Shown here piece after piece: positions 1 to 6,103 of a stretch of DNA of 24,770 nt. Position numbers and translations under genes: made by a program. Within the stretch, counting starts at the first letter, position 1. Each line of letters begins with the position of its first letter. This stretch comes from WTXA01 sp041741995. Lineage in GTDB: Bacteria > Bacillota > TC1. The stretch covers positions 1-24,770 of the forward strand of contig JBGSJN010000028.1 in the NCBI GenBank assembly GCA_041741995.1. Reading direction: 5' to 3'. Below the pieces are notes generated by a model, which was given only the letters and a program-made list of their open reading frames with translations, ran no database searches and was not told where the DNA came from.

Positions 1-98
1 AGTGCATTTTGCATATTACTAACTACAAGGCTTCCCTTGTCATAGCCTATGAAATTAGACATAGTTTTCAGCTGTTCTATCGCTTCTCTATTTGTCAT
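1..98 (-). CDS. Partial phage hypothetical protein (N-terminal end only)
   Basis: Only the first 32 codons lie in the window; the gene runs off the left edge. The protein begins MTNREAIEQLK and shows no recognisable domain. The ATG at 98 is chosen because a GGAGG lies six bases upstream of it; an in-frame ATG at 104 abuts the GGAGG and is too close. The start overlaps the stop of the 88-336 gene by 11 bases, a junction type repeated elsewhere in this operon, so it is probably translationally coupled. The function is unknown. Confidence 0.6.
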   Translation of the reverse strand, partial: MTNREAIEQLKTMSNFIGYDKGSLVVSNMQNA

Positions 99-336
99 TG
101 TCATCCTCCATTATCGAATCAAAAAAATTAATTAATTCTGAAACCTTTTTTTCTATAATGCCTGTATCAACACCATAAGAAATATCTATCTTGTATGCTG
201 AATTATGACCTCTACCATATAAAACGAGATTTTTTATTTCATTAGTACCACACCATCCAGTAGTTTCAATATGGAATATATCGTTTGTGTTGATTATGTG
301 CGTATTACCCTGGTAATCTACTACTCTAATAAACAT
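88..336 (-). CDS. Small phage protein of unknown function
   Basis: An 82-residue protein with no signal peptide or membrane segment. The first 25 residues read like two beta strands (IRVVDYQGNTHIINTNDIFHI), a pattern seen in FlbD-like small beta-rich proteins, but this is only a resemblance. The C-terminal 25 residues are predicted helical and acidic. A GAGGG ribosome site lies 7 bases before the ATG. It follows the lipoprotein gene by 11 bases and overlaps the next gene by 11 bases, so it belongs to the leftward phage operon. No function is assigned. Confidence 0.7.
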   Translation of the reverse strand: MFIRVVDYQGNTHIINTNDIFHIETTGWCGTNEIKNLVLYGRGHNSAYKIDISYGVDTGIIEKKVSELINFFDSIMEDDNDK

Positions 337-347
337 ATTCTGTCCCT

Positions 348-737
348 CTAATCTATAGTTTTAACATCTACTGGAATCCACATCTTAGGATTGAAATTTA
401 AGGTGTATTTATAATTACTTACATTTTTAACATTCAACTGTTCAACTACATAAGTTACATTATCGCTTATCCCTATAAAGTGTTTCTTATACTCACCCTT
501 TTCATACTCTACAACTACTTCAAGTTGATTATCAGTAGTGTCAGCCTTGATTGATAATCTACCACTCATTTGAAATAAGACATCACCTGTAATACCATTA
601 ATTACAGTTAGTTGTCTCACAACATTAAAGCTATCTGCTTCTTTTGAAAGGTTTTCTGATACTCTTTCTGCTTGAGTACATCCACCCAATACCATAATTC
701 CGATTAATACTAAGATTGTTAATAATACTTTTTTCAT
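348..737 (-). CDS. Phage-encoded lipoprotein, beta-sandwich type
   Basis: A 129-residue protein with a type II signal peptide: MKK, a hydrophobic stretch at residues 4-17, and a lipobox LGGC with the lipidated cysteine at residue 20. The mature part carries the pattern ERVSENLSKEADSFNVVRQLTVIN, then a run of predicted beta strands ending near PKMW. It resembles the small 'beta-sandwich lipoprotein' found in many siphophage early operons, whose role is not established. GAGGAGG lies 8 bases before the ATG. It directly abuts the YopX-family gene (no gap). It would be anchored outside the cytoplasmic membrane; a role at the infected cell surface is inference only. Confidence 0.8.
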   Translation of the reverse strand: MKKVLLTILVLIGIMVLGGCTQAERVSENLSKEADSFNVVRQLTVINGITGDVLFQMSGRLSIKADTTDNQLEVVVEYEKGEYKKHFIGISDNVTYVVEQLNVKNVSNYKYTLNFNPKMWIPVDVKTID

Positions 738-1172
738 TTACTTTTCCTCCTCATTTGTTTTTGATTTGTTACAAAACATTAAATACCCATCATGCTTTGG
801 ATTAAATAGTTCTGGGTTATCATGTATATTTCCTATCAATTTCATTTCTACTACAAGGCTCATACTAAAGTTAGTATTCAAACTTCCCACATGATGACCA
901 ATATAGCGCTTCTCTTTTTCATCCCATATCAGCTGAACAATATGGCCTAATCTGTATCTAAAAAGATCATCAGTATATAATCTCTGTCCCTCTTTGTTAC
1001 ATGTTACAAATTCACCTATTGTTTCAGGATGAACATAATCATATTCGCCAAACTCAAAATCATTCAAGCTTACTTCGTCAGGTACAATTAATGGTCCAAA
1101 ATCTGTTGTCATTAAACTACCAAAACACCACTTTTCATGTACGTTTTTCCCTCTATAATCTTTATCTCTCAT
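738..1172 (-). CDS. YopX family protein
   Basis: A 144-residue protein with the marks of the phage YopX family: an N-terminal RDKDYRGKNVHEKW..GSL block, the central VHPETIGEFV, then LYTDDLFRYRLGHIVQLIWDEK (the usual 'GDIV..I.WDE' segment) and a C-terminal IGNIHDNPEL. The family is common in early regions of Gram-positive phages and is named after a Bacillus SPbeta gene; no biochemical role is established. The start at 1172 overlaps the HNH gene by 11 bases; an AGAGGG site lies 10 bases upstream. Confidence 0.88.
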   Translation of the reverse strand: MRDKDYRGKNVHEKWCFGSLMTTDFGPLIVPDEVSLNDFEFGEYDYVHPETIGEFVTCNKEGQRLYTDDLFRYRLGHIVQLIWDEKEKRYIGHHVGSLNTNFSMSLVVEMKLIGNIHDNPELFNPKHDGYLMFCNKSKTNEEEK

Positions 1173-1788
1173 TTTTATTTAACCCTCTAGTCTTATTAGA
1201 TTTTGAATATATCTTATTCTGTAGTTTTGCTAAATTAACGCCAGCTGTTGTTAGATCTTTGTCATTGTAGATAAGACCTTGTTTATTTAGAATTAATGCC
1301 TCTGCAAATGACACCAGGATTATATTATCAATACTTACATTTGACCTATCTCTATCAGCAAATATTAATTTATGTCCTTTTGGTACAGGACCATTTACCT
1401 TTTCCCAGTTCATTACATGAATCATCTTGTAATTCTTTTGGGCATGTCCCTCTTGTATCTTTTGATATATGAATCCATCACGGCCAACTCGTATATGACC
1501 AATAGGTTTTATGTTAGGTGGAACATTGCCTTTCTTGAAACTTGTCTTATTAGGCTTTGAGATTCCTTTAGTTCCCTTATTTGGAGGAACACAACCTTTA
1601 ACGAAATAACCTGTTCTTCCGGTATATATTTTGTTATTACTAGTGAAGTTTTTTACTCTTGATACTGTAAGCTGCATATCAGAAAACTTTTGATTAAATG
1701 CTGTTATGATTTCTTTGTAACTATGACCAGGAATGAAATCAAAAAGGAATTGTTTTTGCTCCTCTGTATAGTGAAGTTTCGACCCCAT
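1162..1788 (-). CDS. HNH endonuclease (phage or homing type)
   Basis: A 208-residue protein of the common phage HNH family. Residues 7-58 form an HTH-like region that begins YTEEQKQFLFDFIPG, residues 60-98 hold the linker repeats FVKGCVPPNKG and FKKGNVPPN, and residues 122-160 hold the HNH fold: His124, Trp128, GPVPKGHKLIF with His139, Asp145, Asn150 and the closing DN at 154-155. Such enzymes are often free-standing homing endonucleases that nick phage DNA and spread horizontally. It sits in the middle of the operon, 2 bases after the 77-residue gene and overlapping yopX by 11 bases, so it is fully integrated rather than an obvious late insertion. Whether it is active is not known. Confidence 0.87.
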   Translation of the reverse strand: MGSKLHYTEEQKQFLFDFIPGHSYKEIITAFNQKFSDMQLTVSRVKNFTSNNKIYTGRTGYFVKGCVPPNKGTKGISKPNKTSFKKGNVPPNIKPIGHIRVGRDGFIYQKIQEGHAQKNYKMIHVMNWEKVNGPVPKGHKLIFADRDRSNVSIDNIILVSFAEALILNKQGLIYNDKDLTTAGVNLAKLQNKIYSKSNKTRGLNKNER

Positions 1789-1790
1789 TG

Positions 1791-2024
1791 TTATCCCTCT
1801 AGCATTACTGGTTTTTTCTTGTCAGCATCATACGTTTCTTCAAAGGCAATCTTAGCTTTTAATACTAGATCTCCGTTTGAAATAATTCTAGATGCTACAT
1901 CGGTGATTGCTTTAGCCCTGTTAATTTCCTTGGTTAACTCCTCTTCTGTGAGGTCTTCCATCCCTAATCTTTCTAGCTGTGCAAATAAATGATTATTTAA
2001 TTCTCCTAAAGTATTTTTTATCAT
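1791..2024 (-). CDS. Small conserved prophage protein
   Basis: A 77-residue, mostly helical soluble protein: NTLGELNNHLFAQLERL, then EELTKEINRAKAITDVASRIISNG. The sequence pattern is familiar from small proteins in Firmicute prophage early operons, where it carries no named function. GAGGAGG lies about 8 bases before the ATG. It sits 2 bases upstream of the HNH gene. The helical NNHLFAQLERL and AKAITDVASRI segments would suit an oligomer or a DNA/protein adaptor, but this is speculative. Confidence 0.72.
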   Translation of the reverse strand: MIKNTLGELNNHLFAQLERLGMEDLTEEELTKEINRAKAITDVASRIISNGDLVLKAKIAFEETYDADKKKPVMLEG

Positions 2025-2031
2025 TTCTTTA

Positions 2032-2265
2032 TTACCTCCTCATTAAGTTTCTTTTGATTCTATGAAGTCTTTTATTATTCTTTTTGTTTTTCTTGTCTGT
2101 AAACATCTTATTGTTCATAGTAGTGATTGCTTTTATAAGCTTTTCAGTGAAATCAACAAGCCATTGGACAATTGGATCAGTTATTTCCAATATAGAGTTC
2201 ACAAATTTTTTAATAAGTTTCTTTGTTTCTTCAACCTGCTCTGCAATTGGTTTATCACTCATCAT
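2032..2265 (-). CDS. Small basic phage protein, unknown
   Basis: About 77 residues. The N-terminal two thirds is amphipathic helix (EQVEETKKLIKKFVNSILEITDPIVQW), and the tail is very basic (KKNKKNNKRLHRIKRNLMRR), suggesting nucleic acid or membrane-surface contact. A GGAG lies 5 bases before the ATG at 2265; a second in-frame ATG at 2262 is equally possible, and two GTG codons further up lie inside the ribosome site. The start overlaps the upstream zinc-ribbon gene by 11 (or 8) bases. No family is recognised. Confidence 0.6.
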   Translation of the reverse strand: MMSDKPIAEQVEETKKLIKKFVNSILEITDPIVQWLVDFTEKLIKAITTMNNKMFTDKKNKKNNKRLHRIKRNLMRR

Positions 2266-2590
2266 CACCACTCCAATCTATTGCTTGTCCACACAAAGGA
2301 CAATATTTATAATTTTCATAATCAACTTCATAATATGATTCACAATTCGGACAAATCCACGTGTCGTATATTATATTTCCTAAATCATCGTATCCATCGC
2401 CCTCTAAAGTAGGTTCCTTAGGCTCTTGCTTTTCTAATGCTTGGATTGCTAGCCTTAGTGCTTTAATATGTCTTTCAACTTCCTCTTTTTCCTCTCCAGT
2501 AAGCTCAAATTGATTATCTTCTTTGCTTAGTTCAAATTCATATATGTCAACTTCTTCTTTTATTAACTCTGTCGCCTCTTTATTTTTCAT
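2255..2590 (-). CDS. Zinc-ribbon phage protein
   Basis: A 111-residue protein with an acidic helical N-terminal half (KEATELIKEEVDIYEFEL, then EEKEEVERHIKALRLAIQALEKQ). The C-terminal zinc ribbon has two knuckles, CPNC and CPLC, separated by 17 residues, followed by GQAIDW. The open frame extends upstream to 2719, but the ATG at 2590 is preferred: a GGAGG lies 6 bases before it, and it overlaps the neighbour by the same 11 bases seen at other junctions. The family is a typical uncharacterised phage zinc-ribbon protein that could bind DNA or a protein partner. Confidence 0.75.
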   Translation of the reverse strand: MKNKEATELIKEEVDIYEFELSKEDNQFELTGEEKEEVERHIKALRLAIQALEKQEPKEPTLEGDGYDDLGNIIYDTWICPNCESYYEVDYENYKYCPLCGQAIDWSGDDE

Positions 2591-2867
2591 CCTCCACCTC
2601 CACAAACTTGGCCCCGCAGTGCTTACAATACTTTCCACTTTGTCCAACTGAACCACCGCAACAATTACATTCTGTCCAATCTTTATATTTAATTCGTTCT
2701 GCTTTTGGAGTAAGTACATCTTTGAATTTCAAACGGTAGTCTGAATCATGTATTAATTTGACAAATAATTCATGAACATCTAGACCCCATGATATTCTAT
2801 TAATTTCTTGCTCTATTTTATATTTTTCAACTTCTTTCTCAACTTGAAATAACTTATCGTTATTCAT
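2580..2867 (-). CDS. Zinc-ribbon phage protein
   Basis: A 95-residue protein with helical N-terminal two thirds and a C-terminal zinc-binding segment: CNCC followed after 9 residues by CKHCGAKF. It is the second zinc-ribbon protein in a row, but the two share no clear similarity outside the cysteine knuckles, so a recent duplication is not supported. It follows the 40-residue membrane ORF by two bases and overlaps the next gene by 11 bases. Function unknown; nucleic acid binding is plausible given its position next to the replication gene. Confidence 0.75.
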   Translation of the reverse strand: MNNDKLFQVEKEVEKYKIEQEINRISWGLDVHELFVKLIHDSDYRLKFKDVLTPKAERIKYKDWTECNCCGGSVGQSGKYCKHCGAKFVEVEDEK

Positions 2868-2869
2868 TC

Positions 2870-2992
2870 CTACACCCCCAATGCCCTGGCAATAATATCA
2901 AGAAATCTTATTACTCCGTATATGCTGAACATTGAAACTGCCAGGCATACTCCAATTACCATGTAGCTGATTAATTTAATATATTTTTCCAT
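2870..2992 (-). CDS. Small single-pass membrane protein
   Basis: A 40-residue ORF, MEKYIKLISYMVIGVCLAVS and onward, with a hydrophobic helix over roughly residues 8-30 and a short C-terminal tail ending ARALGV. AAAGGAG lies 9 bases before the ATG, and the stop is two bases from the next ATG, so it is packed as part of the operon. No family is recognised. It is one of three tiny membrane ORFs in this early region. Confidence 0.62.
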   Translation of the reverse strand: MEKYIKLISYMVIGVCLAVSMFSIYGVIRFLDIIARALGV

Positions 2993-3040
2993 CCACTTTT
3001 ACTCCTTTCAGATATAACCTTTTATAACCAAGTTTTAAAA

Positions 3041-3844
3041 TTAATTTTTATAAACATCATCGTATTTTCCAGTCTTAGAATTCTTAGATTTATTATTATT
3101 AAAATTCAGTTTTTCCTTAACACCATCCTTAACACAACTATCAAGAATCACTTTGATATAGTTCCACGATTTTGGTTTATATGGACTAGCCTGTAATATT
3201 GCCTTAATAATCATGTCTTCTGGAAGGTCATCCAAGAGATTTAATATTTCTTTTTTATCTTCTTCGGTTAAAGTTACATTTGTTATTTCTTGTTCAAATA
3301 CATCGACAATTTTTTCAAGAGAATCATCATCGTCAATCTCGTCTGACATTTCCTCTAGACTAGACTGATCTATACTAGACTGTTCTAGACTAGACTGATC
3401 TAGACTAGTCTGTTCTATGTTGACATTTTTCGGACATTTGTCTGTTTCTTGTCTGACATTTGTCTGACATATCTTTGAAACCTTTCTAGCAGTAGGGTTT
3501 TCATCTTTTGTATAAGTGTCATTTTCTTCTAAAAATAGTAAATTTTTTAATTCAATGTAATTTGTTCCCTTGATTCTGTCCTTTCTTATCCAGTTATGAA
3601 TTTTCCAATGAACAATTACTATAACTCCATTAGCAAAGGCTATTATAAAGTTCTTTATAAGTAGTATATTTAGGTCATCTCTATTGGCTCCACAATTCCT
3701 AGCTACCTTATTAGGAGCATCCACAAAACCTTCATCATCCGCATTTAAATTTAGGTGAAAATATAGTGCCTGACTACTGGTTGGCATCTCTAAAAATGCA
3801 TCTGATTCAGTTATTTCTTTACTCAACATTCTTTTAGTTGCCAT
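3041..3844 (-). CDS. Phage replisome organizer, DnaD-domain protein
   Basis: A 267-residue replication initiator. Residues 1-100 form the winged-helix N-terminal module of phage replisome organizers (KEITESDAFLEMPTSSQALY, then FHLNLNADDEGFV, VIVHWKIHNWIRKDR). Residues about 145-170 are a low-complexity linker of pentapeptides (SLDQS, SLEQS, SIDQS), and residues about 175-245 hold a DnaD/DnaB_2-type domain (EDKKEILNLLDDLPEDMI, then SWNYIKVILDSCVKDG). Family members bind the phage origin and recruit the host helicase through the DnaD domain. The linker is encoded by 15-bp iterons, so the origin probably lies inside the gene. The 5' end overlaps the preceding HTH gene by 11 bases. The basic, Asn/Lys-rich tail is also typical. 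Confidence 0.85.
   Translation of the reverse strand: MATKRMLSKEITESDAFLEMPTSSQALYFHLNLNADDEGFVDAPNKVARNCGANRDDLNILLIKNFIIAFANGVIVIVHWKIHNWIRKDRIKGTNYIELKNLLFLEENDTYTKDENPTARKVSKICQTNVRQETDKCPKNVNIEQTSLDQSSLEQSSIDQSSLEEMSDEIDDDDSLEKIVDVFEQEITNVTLTEEDKKEILNLLDDLPEDMIIKAILQASPYKPKSWNYIKVILDSCVKDGVKEKLNFNNNKSKNSKTGKYDDVYKN
3355..3414. repeat. Four tandem 15-bp iterons, probable phage replication origin
   Basis: Four head-to-tail 15-bp units start at 3355, 3370, 3385 and 3400 (first unit CTAGACTAGACTGAT). They pair into two 30-bp units that match at 28 of 30 positions. They lie inside the replisome organizer gene and encode its pentapeptide linker. Iterons inside the initiator gene are the classic origin layout of lambda O and of many Gram-positive phages; the origin role here is inferred from that. 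Confidence 0.75.
3422..3472. repeat. Helically phased GACATTT repeats beside the iterons
   Basis: GACATTT begins at 3422, 3433 and 3455, with GACATAT at 3466. The spacings are 11, 22 and 11 bases, so all copies fall on one face of the helix. A further copy is at 3345, on the other side of the iterons, within GTCTGACATTT. They may be secondary binding sites of the initiator or of a host factor. Confidence 0.5.
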
Positions 3845-4229
3845 TATTTCCTAGCACCTCCATTATTGAGATTTGATTGACTGAATAGTTGTTTTCTATT
3901 TCCTTTATGGCCATGATCATTCCTTCGTCGGTTTCCCTTAAATCACTAATTCTTGATTGTATCTCTCTTTTTCTAAACGCTTCTATTTCATCAATATTAT
4001 TTGATAAGTAGTATCCAGATTCATTATGATCACTAATTATTGGAAATCTGCTTTTTCTAGCTTGTGAAATCAATTTTCTGACAACTCTATCAGATATATT
4101 CATTCTGTATGCTAATTCACTTCTTGAAATAGATGTTCCCGTTGTTCTTCTGTTTGCTAGAATAACCAACAGATCCTTATAGTGTCCTTCAGCTATTTCC
4201 GCTATTCTAGCCTTATAGATATCTTTCAT
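3834..4229 (-). CDS. Phage HTH DNA-binding protein
   Basis: A 131-residue protein. Residues about 15-75 form a winged helix-turn-helix: YKDLLVILANRR, then SISRSELAYRMNISDRVVRK with the recognition helix, then a wing (FPIISDHNESGYYLS). The C-terminal half is predicted coiled coil (EIEAFRKREIQSRISDLRE). Proteins of this kind usually precede the DnaD-type initiator in Firmicute phages and may assist replication initiation or regulate the operon. GGAGG lies 5 bases before the ATG; the stop overlaps the initiator start by 11 bases, implying coupling. The exact role is unknown. Confidence 0.75.
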   Translation of the reverse strand: MKDIYKARIAEIAEGHYKDLLVILANRRTTGTSISRSELAYRMNISDRVVRKLISQARKSRFPIISDHNESGYYLSNNIDEIEAFRKREIQSRISDLRETDEGMIMAIKEIENNYSVNQISIMEVLGNNGN

Positions 4230-4251
4230 CGTTACCTCCTTATTTAATTAT

Positions 4252-4632
4252 TTATTTATTTGAATTTAAGTATCCTATAATTATGTTAATTGCTTCATCT
4301 GTGCTATATGCCACATCAGCCCGATATCCCTGGTGTGTTAATGCCTCTAACCACCATCTTTGATTGTCTGTTGGTTTATTACCTGGTCGTTTCATCTCGA
4401 TATATAGGCCGTGGTAGATTCCACGTGCCACAGGTAGACATAAGTCCGGAACTCCGCTTTTAAGTCCCTCTGCTTTCATTTTTGCCCCCGTGAAATAAGA
4501 TCTTTTTCCCTCATTAGGTATGTGATACAAAAGTGATAATTCTGGATATTGTCTAGACATCCAAGTTGTCCATTCTAAAAGTGCTTTTTGTATCTCTGAT
4601 TCTGTCGGTTTATAACTATTAATTTTTGCCAT
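4252..4632 (-). CDS. VRR-NUC domain nuclease
   Basis: A 126-residue protein that is almost entirely a VRR-NUC domain, a restriction-endonuclease-like fold also found in FAN1. Visible motifs: TESEIQKALLEW (Glu11/Glu13, Gln15), HIPNEGKR at 37-44, AEGLKSGVPDLCLP with the metal-binding Asp63, LYIEMK with Glu79 and Lys81, and DNQRWW with Gln91. Stand-alone phage members act on DNA junctions or branched structures during replication or recombination. GAGGG lies 7 bases before the ATG. It is placed directly upstream of the HTH and initiator genes, as is usual in this phage group. Confidence 0.93.
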   Translation of the reverse strand: MAKINSYKPTESEIQKALLEWTTWMSRQYPELSLLYHIPNEGKRSYFTGAKMKAEGLKSGVPDLCLPVARGIYHGLYIEMKRPGNKPTDNQRWWLEALTHQGYRADVAYSTDEAINIIIGYLNSNK

Positions 4633-4667
4633 CTACTGTCCCTCTATCCGTAAGTTTGATATAATAT

Positions 4668-4738
4668 AAAAAGAAAGTGTTTTTAAACAATGATTATAGC
4701 TGCCCAGCTTATGAATGTTTTATATAATACTTTCTTTT
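4668..4738 (-). other. Long imperfect hairpin between phage genes
   Basis: Nearly the whole intergenic stretch folds on itself. The outer arms AAAGAAAGTGTT and AATACTTTCTTT match at 11 of 12 positions. The inner arms (AAACAATGATTATAGCT and AGCTTATGAATGTTT) pair imperfectly around a GCCC loop. Read on the minus strand, the structure ends in a T5 run. It could be a weak terminator or processing site between the 67-residue gene and the nuclease gene, or a structured RNA. Confidence 0.45.
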
Positions 4739-4940
4739 ACTTTGTGAAATACTCATCTACTCTCTCCTCAATAAGTCCTCTTCTAAAATTATTAAGTCTT
4801 CCCTGTAATCCTTGTCTTACTCCCTGCAACTGCTGCTTAACATTTTGTTTTAACGTATATACATTTTCTATTAATTGAAGATCCTTTGATTCTTCTAAGA
4901 CTTGCTTGTTATTTTCTGTTAGGAATTTACTCTCGTTCAT
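4737..4940 (-). CDS. Small coiled-coil phage protein
   Basis: A 67-residue, highly charged helical protein: ENNKQVLEESKDLQLIEN, then LKQNVKQQLQGVRQGLQGRL, ending in FTK. Heptad-like spacing of hydrophobics suggests a coiled coil. GGAGG lies 6 bases before the ATG and the start overlaps the preceding gene by 14 bases. The stop falls at the foot of the long hairpin. No family recognised. Confidence 0.6.
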   Translation of the reverse strand: MNESKFLTENNKQVLEESKDLQLIENVYTLKQNVKQQLQGVRQGLQGRLNNFRRGLIEERVDEYFTK

Positions 4941-5199
4941 CTTGCACCTCCTTTATTATCTTAGGTTCGTATAACCTACAAGCAATATGCTTTAACCTGA
5001 TATCAGTTGCTGCTCCATTGGTTATGCCTATTAATCTGCATTTGTAAAATCTGCTATTCACAAGTTGTTTGCAATTCCTGCAATAATAACCTTTTTTATA
5101 TCCATATTTTGCTCTAAACTTTTCTTTAATTGTTCTTGGTTTTTTATTATCTATTGGTTGATCAGTTTCTTTTCCGAATAAATTAATTTGTTTATTCAT
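4927..5199 (-). CDS. Phage cysteine-knuckle protein
   Basis: A 90-residue protein of a recurring phage early family. A short N-terminal NLFG motif leads to KYGYKKGYYCRNCKQLV, then YYKC-like FYKCRL, then GAATDIRLKHIACRLYE. The four cysteines (CRNC, KC, AC) probably bind zinc, and ATDIRLK is the family signature as I remember it. It is usually found close to the VRR-NUC and replication genes. AGGAG lies 7 bases before the ATG. The biochemical role is unknown. Confidence 0.75.
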   Translation of the reverse strand: MNKQINLFGKETDQPIDNKKPRTIKEKFRAKYGYKKGYYCRNCKQLVNSRFYKCRLIGITNGAATDIRLKHIACRLYEPKIIKEVQDERE

Positions 5200-5209
5200 A
5201 TTTCATCTC

Positions 5210-5359
5210 CTAAGTTAGCAATATCCACCAGGCACCTATAATCAATAAAACCATTGCTAATATAGGAATTACCGCTATGGCCCATTCTTCGAATTCAGTT
5301 AGATCATTAATTACTATTCTTTCTCTTAACTTTCTATGTTTCTTTTTGTTTTCTGGCAT
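5210..5359 (-). CDS. Small single-pass membrane protein
   Basis: A 49-residue ORF with a basic cytoplasmic N-terminus (PENKKKHRKLRERI) and a hydrophobic helix from about residue 26 to 48 (WAIAVIPILAMVLLIIGAWW). GGAGG lies 7 bases before the ATG. The stop is 10 bases from the next start, whose ribosome site overlaps it. The charge distribution suggests N-in, C-out topology. The function is unknown. Confidence 0.68.
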   Translation of the reverse strand: MPENKKKHRKLRERIVINDLTEFEEWAIAVIPILAMVLLIIGAWWILLT

Positions 5360-5371
5360 CCCTTTACCTCC

Positions 5372-5500
5372 CTACATAAAACTCATTAATACATTTCTTA
5401 ACCAGTCTTGGTTAGTGTATATAGAACCAATAACAAATAAGATTAATCCTATCTCTAAAGTTATACCCACATTCATTAATACATTAATAGCTTTTTTCAT
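5372..5500 (-). CDS. Small single-pass membrane protein
   Basis: A 42-residue ORF starting MKKAINVLMNVGITLEIGLI, with a hydrophobic helix over residues 8-28 and the tail TNQDWLRNVLMSFM. GGAGG lies 8 bases before the ATG, and the start overlaps the upstream excisionase-type gene by 4 bases (ATGA), so the two are coupled. It is immediately followed by a second small membrane ORF. No family recognised. Confidence 0.65.
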   Translation of the reverse strand: MKKAINVLMNVGITLEIGLILFVIGSIYTNQDWLRNVLMSFM

Positions 5501-5772
5501 TGAGCTTTCCTCCTTCTTCTTTGATTATTATTTTTTAATACTTCTTCAGCACGATGTCTTTCCTCGAAACCATACCTTTCCTCTGCCATTTTCTCGAATG
5601 CTTCTTCTGCTTTTTTAACTGGTATCTTAATATTTTCTCCACATTTGAAACTTGGTATTTTACCTTTTAAACAGAACTCTCTAATTTTATTAATTGATAA
5701 TCCAGTGAGTGCTGCTGCTTCATCAGGTGTAATTACCAGTCTGTTCCACAATGGAATATCTGCTCTTTTCAT
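5497..5772 (-). CDS. Excisionase-type HTH (MerR-like) DNA-binding protein
   Basis: A 91-residue protein of the excisionase/HTH_17 group. The start KRADIPLWNRLVITPDEAAA followed by LTGLSINKIREFCLKGKIPS and KCGENIKIPVKKAEEAFEKM is the compact winged-helix layout of Tn916-like Xis proteins; the tail RHRAEEVLKNNNQRRRRKAQ is very basic. Such proteins bend attachment-site DNA to drive excision, or act as regulators. It lies in the lytic operon, away from the integrase, so a regulatory role is also possible. GGAGG lies about 7 bases before the ATG. Confidence 0.78.
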   Translation of the reverse strand: MKRADIPLWNRLVITPDEAAALTGLSINKIREFCLKGKIPSFKCGENIKIPVKKAEEAFEKMAEERYGFEERHRAEEVLKNNNQRRRRKAQ

Positions 5773-5813
5773 TTGTTCACCTCCTTTGAATAATGTAATA
5801 TTTTATTTTTGTA

Positions 5814-5848
5814 TGCTATAATCACCATTAAGAAGGGAGGTGATTATA
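5814..5848 (+). promoter_or_regulatory. Extended -10 promoter inside a 10-bp inverted repeat
   Basis: TGCTATAAT at 5814-5822 is a perfect extended -10 element; no good -35 is seen. TATAATCACC at 5817-5826 is repeated in inverted form as GGTGATTATA at 5839-5848, with 12 bases between. One arm covers the -10 box and the other covers the ribosome site of the gene at 5849. The half-sites are 22 bases apart (two helical turns), so a dimeric repressor could bind here. Confidence 0.55.
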
Positions 5849-6100
5849 ATGATTAAATTAAGTTTGATTAATGGAGATGTGATTTCTTTAACTAACACTG
5901 ATCACATATCTTTTAATAAAATTGCATATAATAATGCTGAAGATATAGATTTCCAAGATTTACTACAATCTGAAAATACTTTAATAGAAATTGTTTCTAA
6001 AGGTAAAGTGTTCTATATTAACTCTGAATCTATAGTTTATGTTGAGCTTTCTGAACCTTCAAAAATGCAAATCCGCAGTAAATCTGAACTGGGATTATAG
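5849..6100 (+). CDS. Small beta-rich protein on the strand opposite the lytic operon
   Basis: An 83-residue soluble protein beginning MIKLSLINGDVISLTNTDHI, with a later segment GKVFYINSESIVYVEL; alternating strands recall FlbD-like or small SH3-like folds, without a firm match. The ATG at 5849 is chosen because GGGAGG ends 8 bases upstream; an in-frame GTG at 5840 lies within the ribosome site. It is the only rightward gene embedded in the leftward early region, with its own promoter and a palindrome over it, and it converges with the 44-residue gene with a 3-base gap. It may be expressed in the lysogen. Function unknown. Confidence 0.65.
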   Translation: MIKLSLINGDVISLTNTDHISFNKIAYNNAEDIDFQDLLQSENTLIEIVSKGKVFYINSESIVYVELSEPSKMQIRSKSELGL

Positions 6101-6103
6101 TAA

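Noticed and set aside
2591..2719. Longer N-terminus of the 2255-2590 zinc-ribbon protein
   Set aside because: It would lie over most of the neighbouring zinc-ribbon gene in another frame, while the ATG at 2590 has a well-spaced GGAGG.
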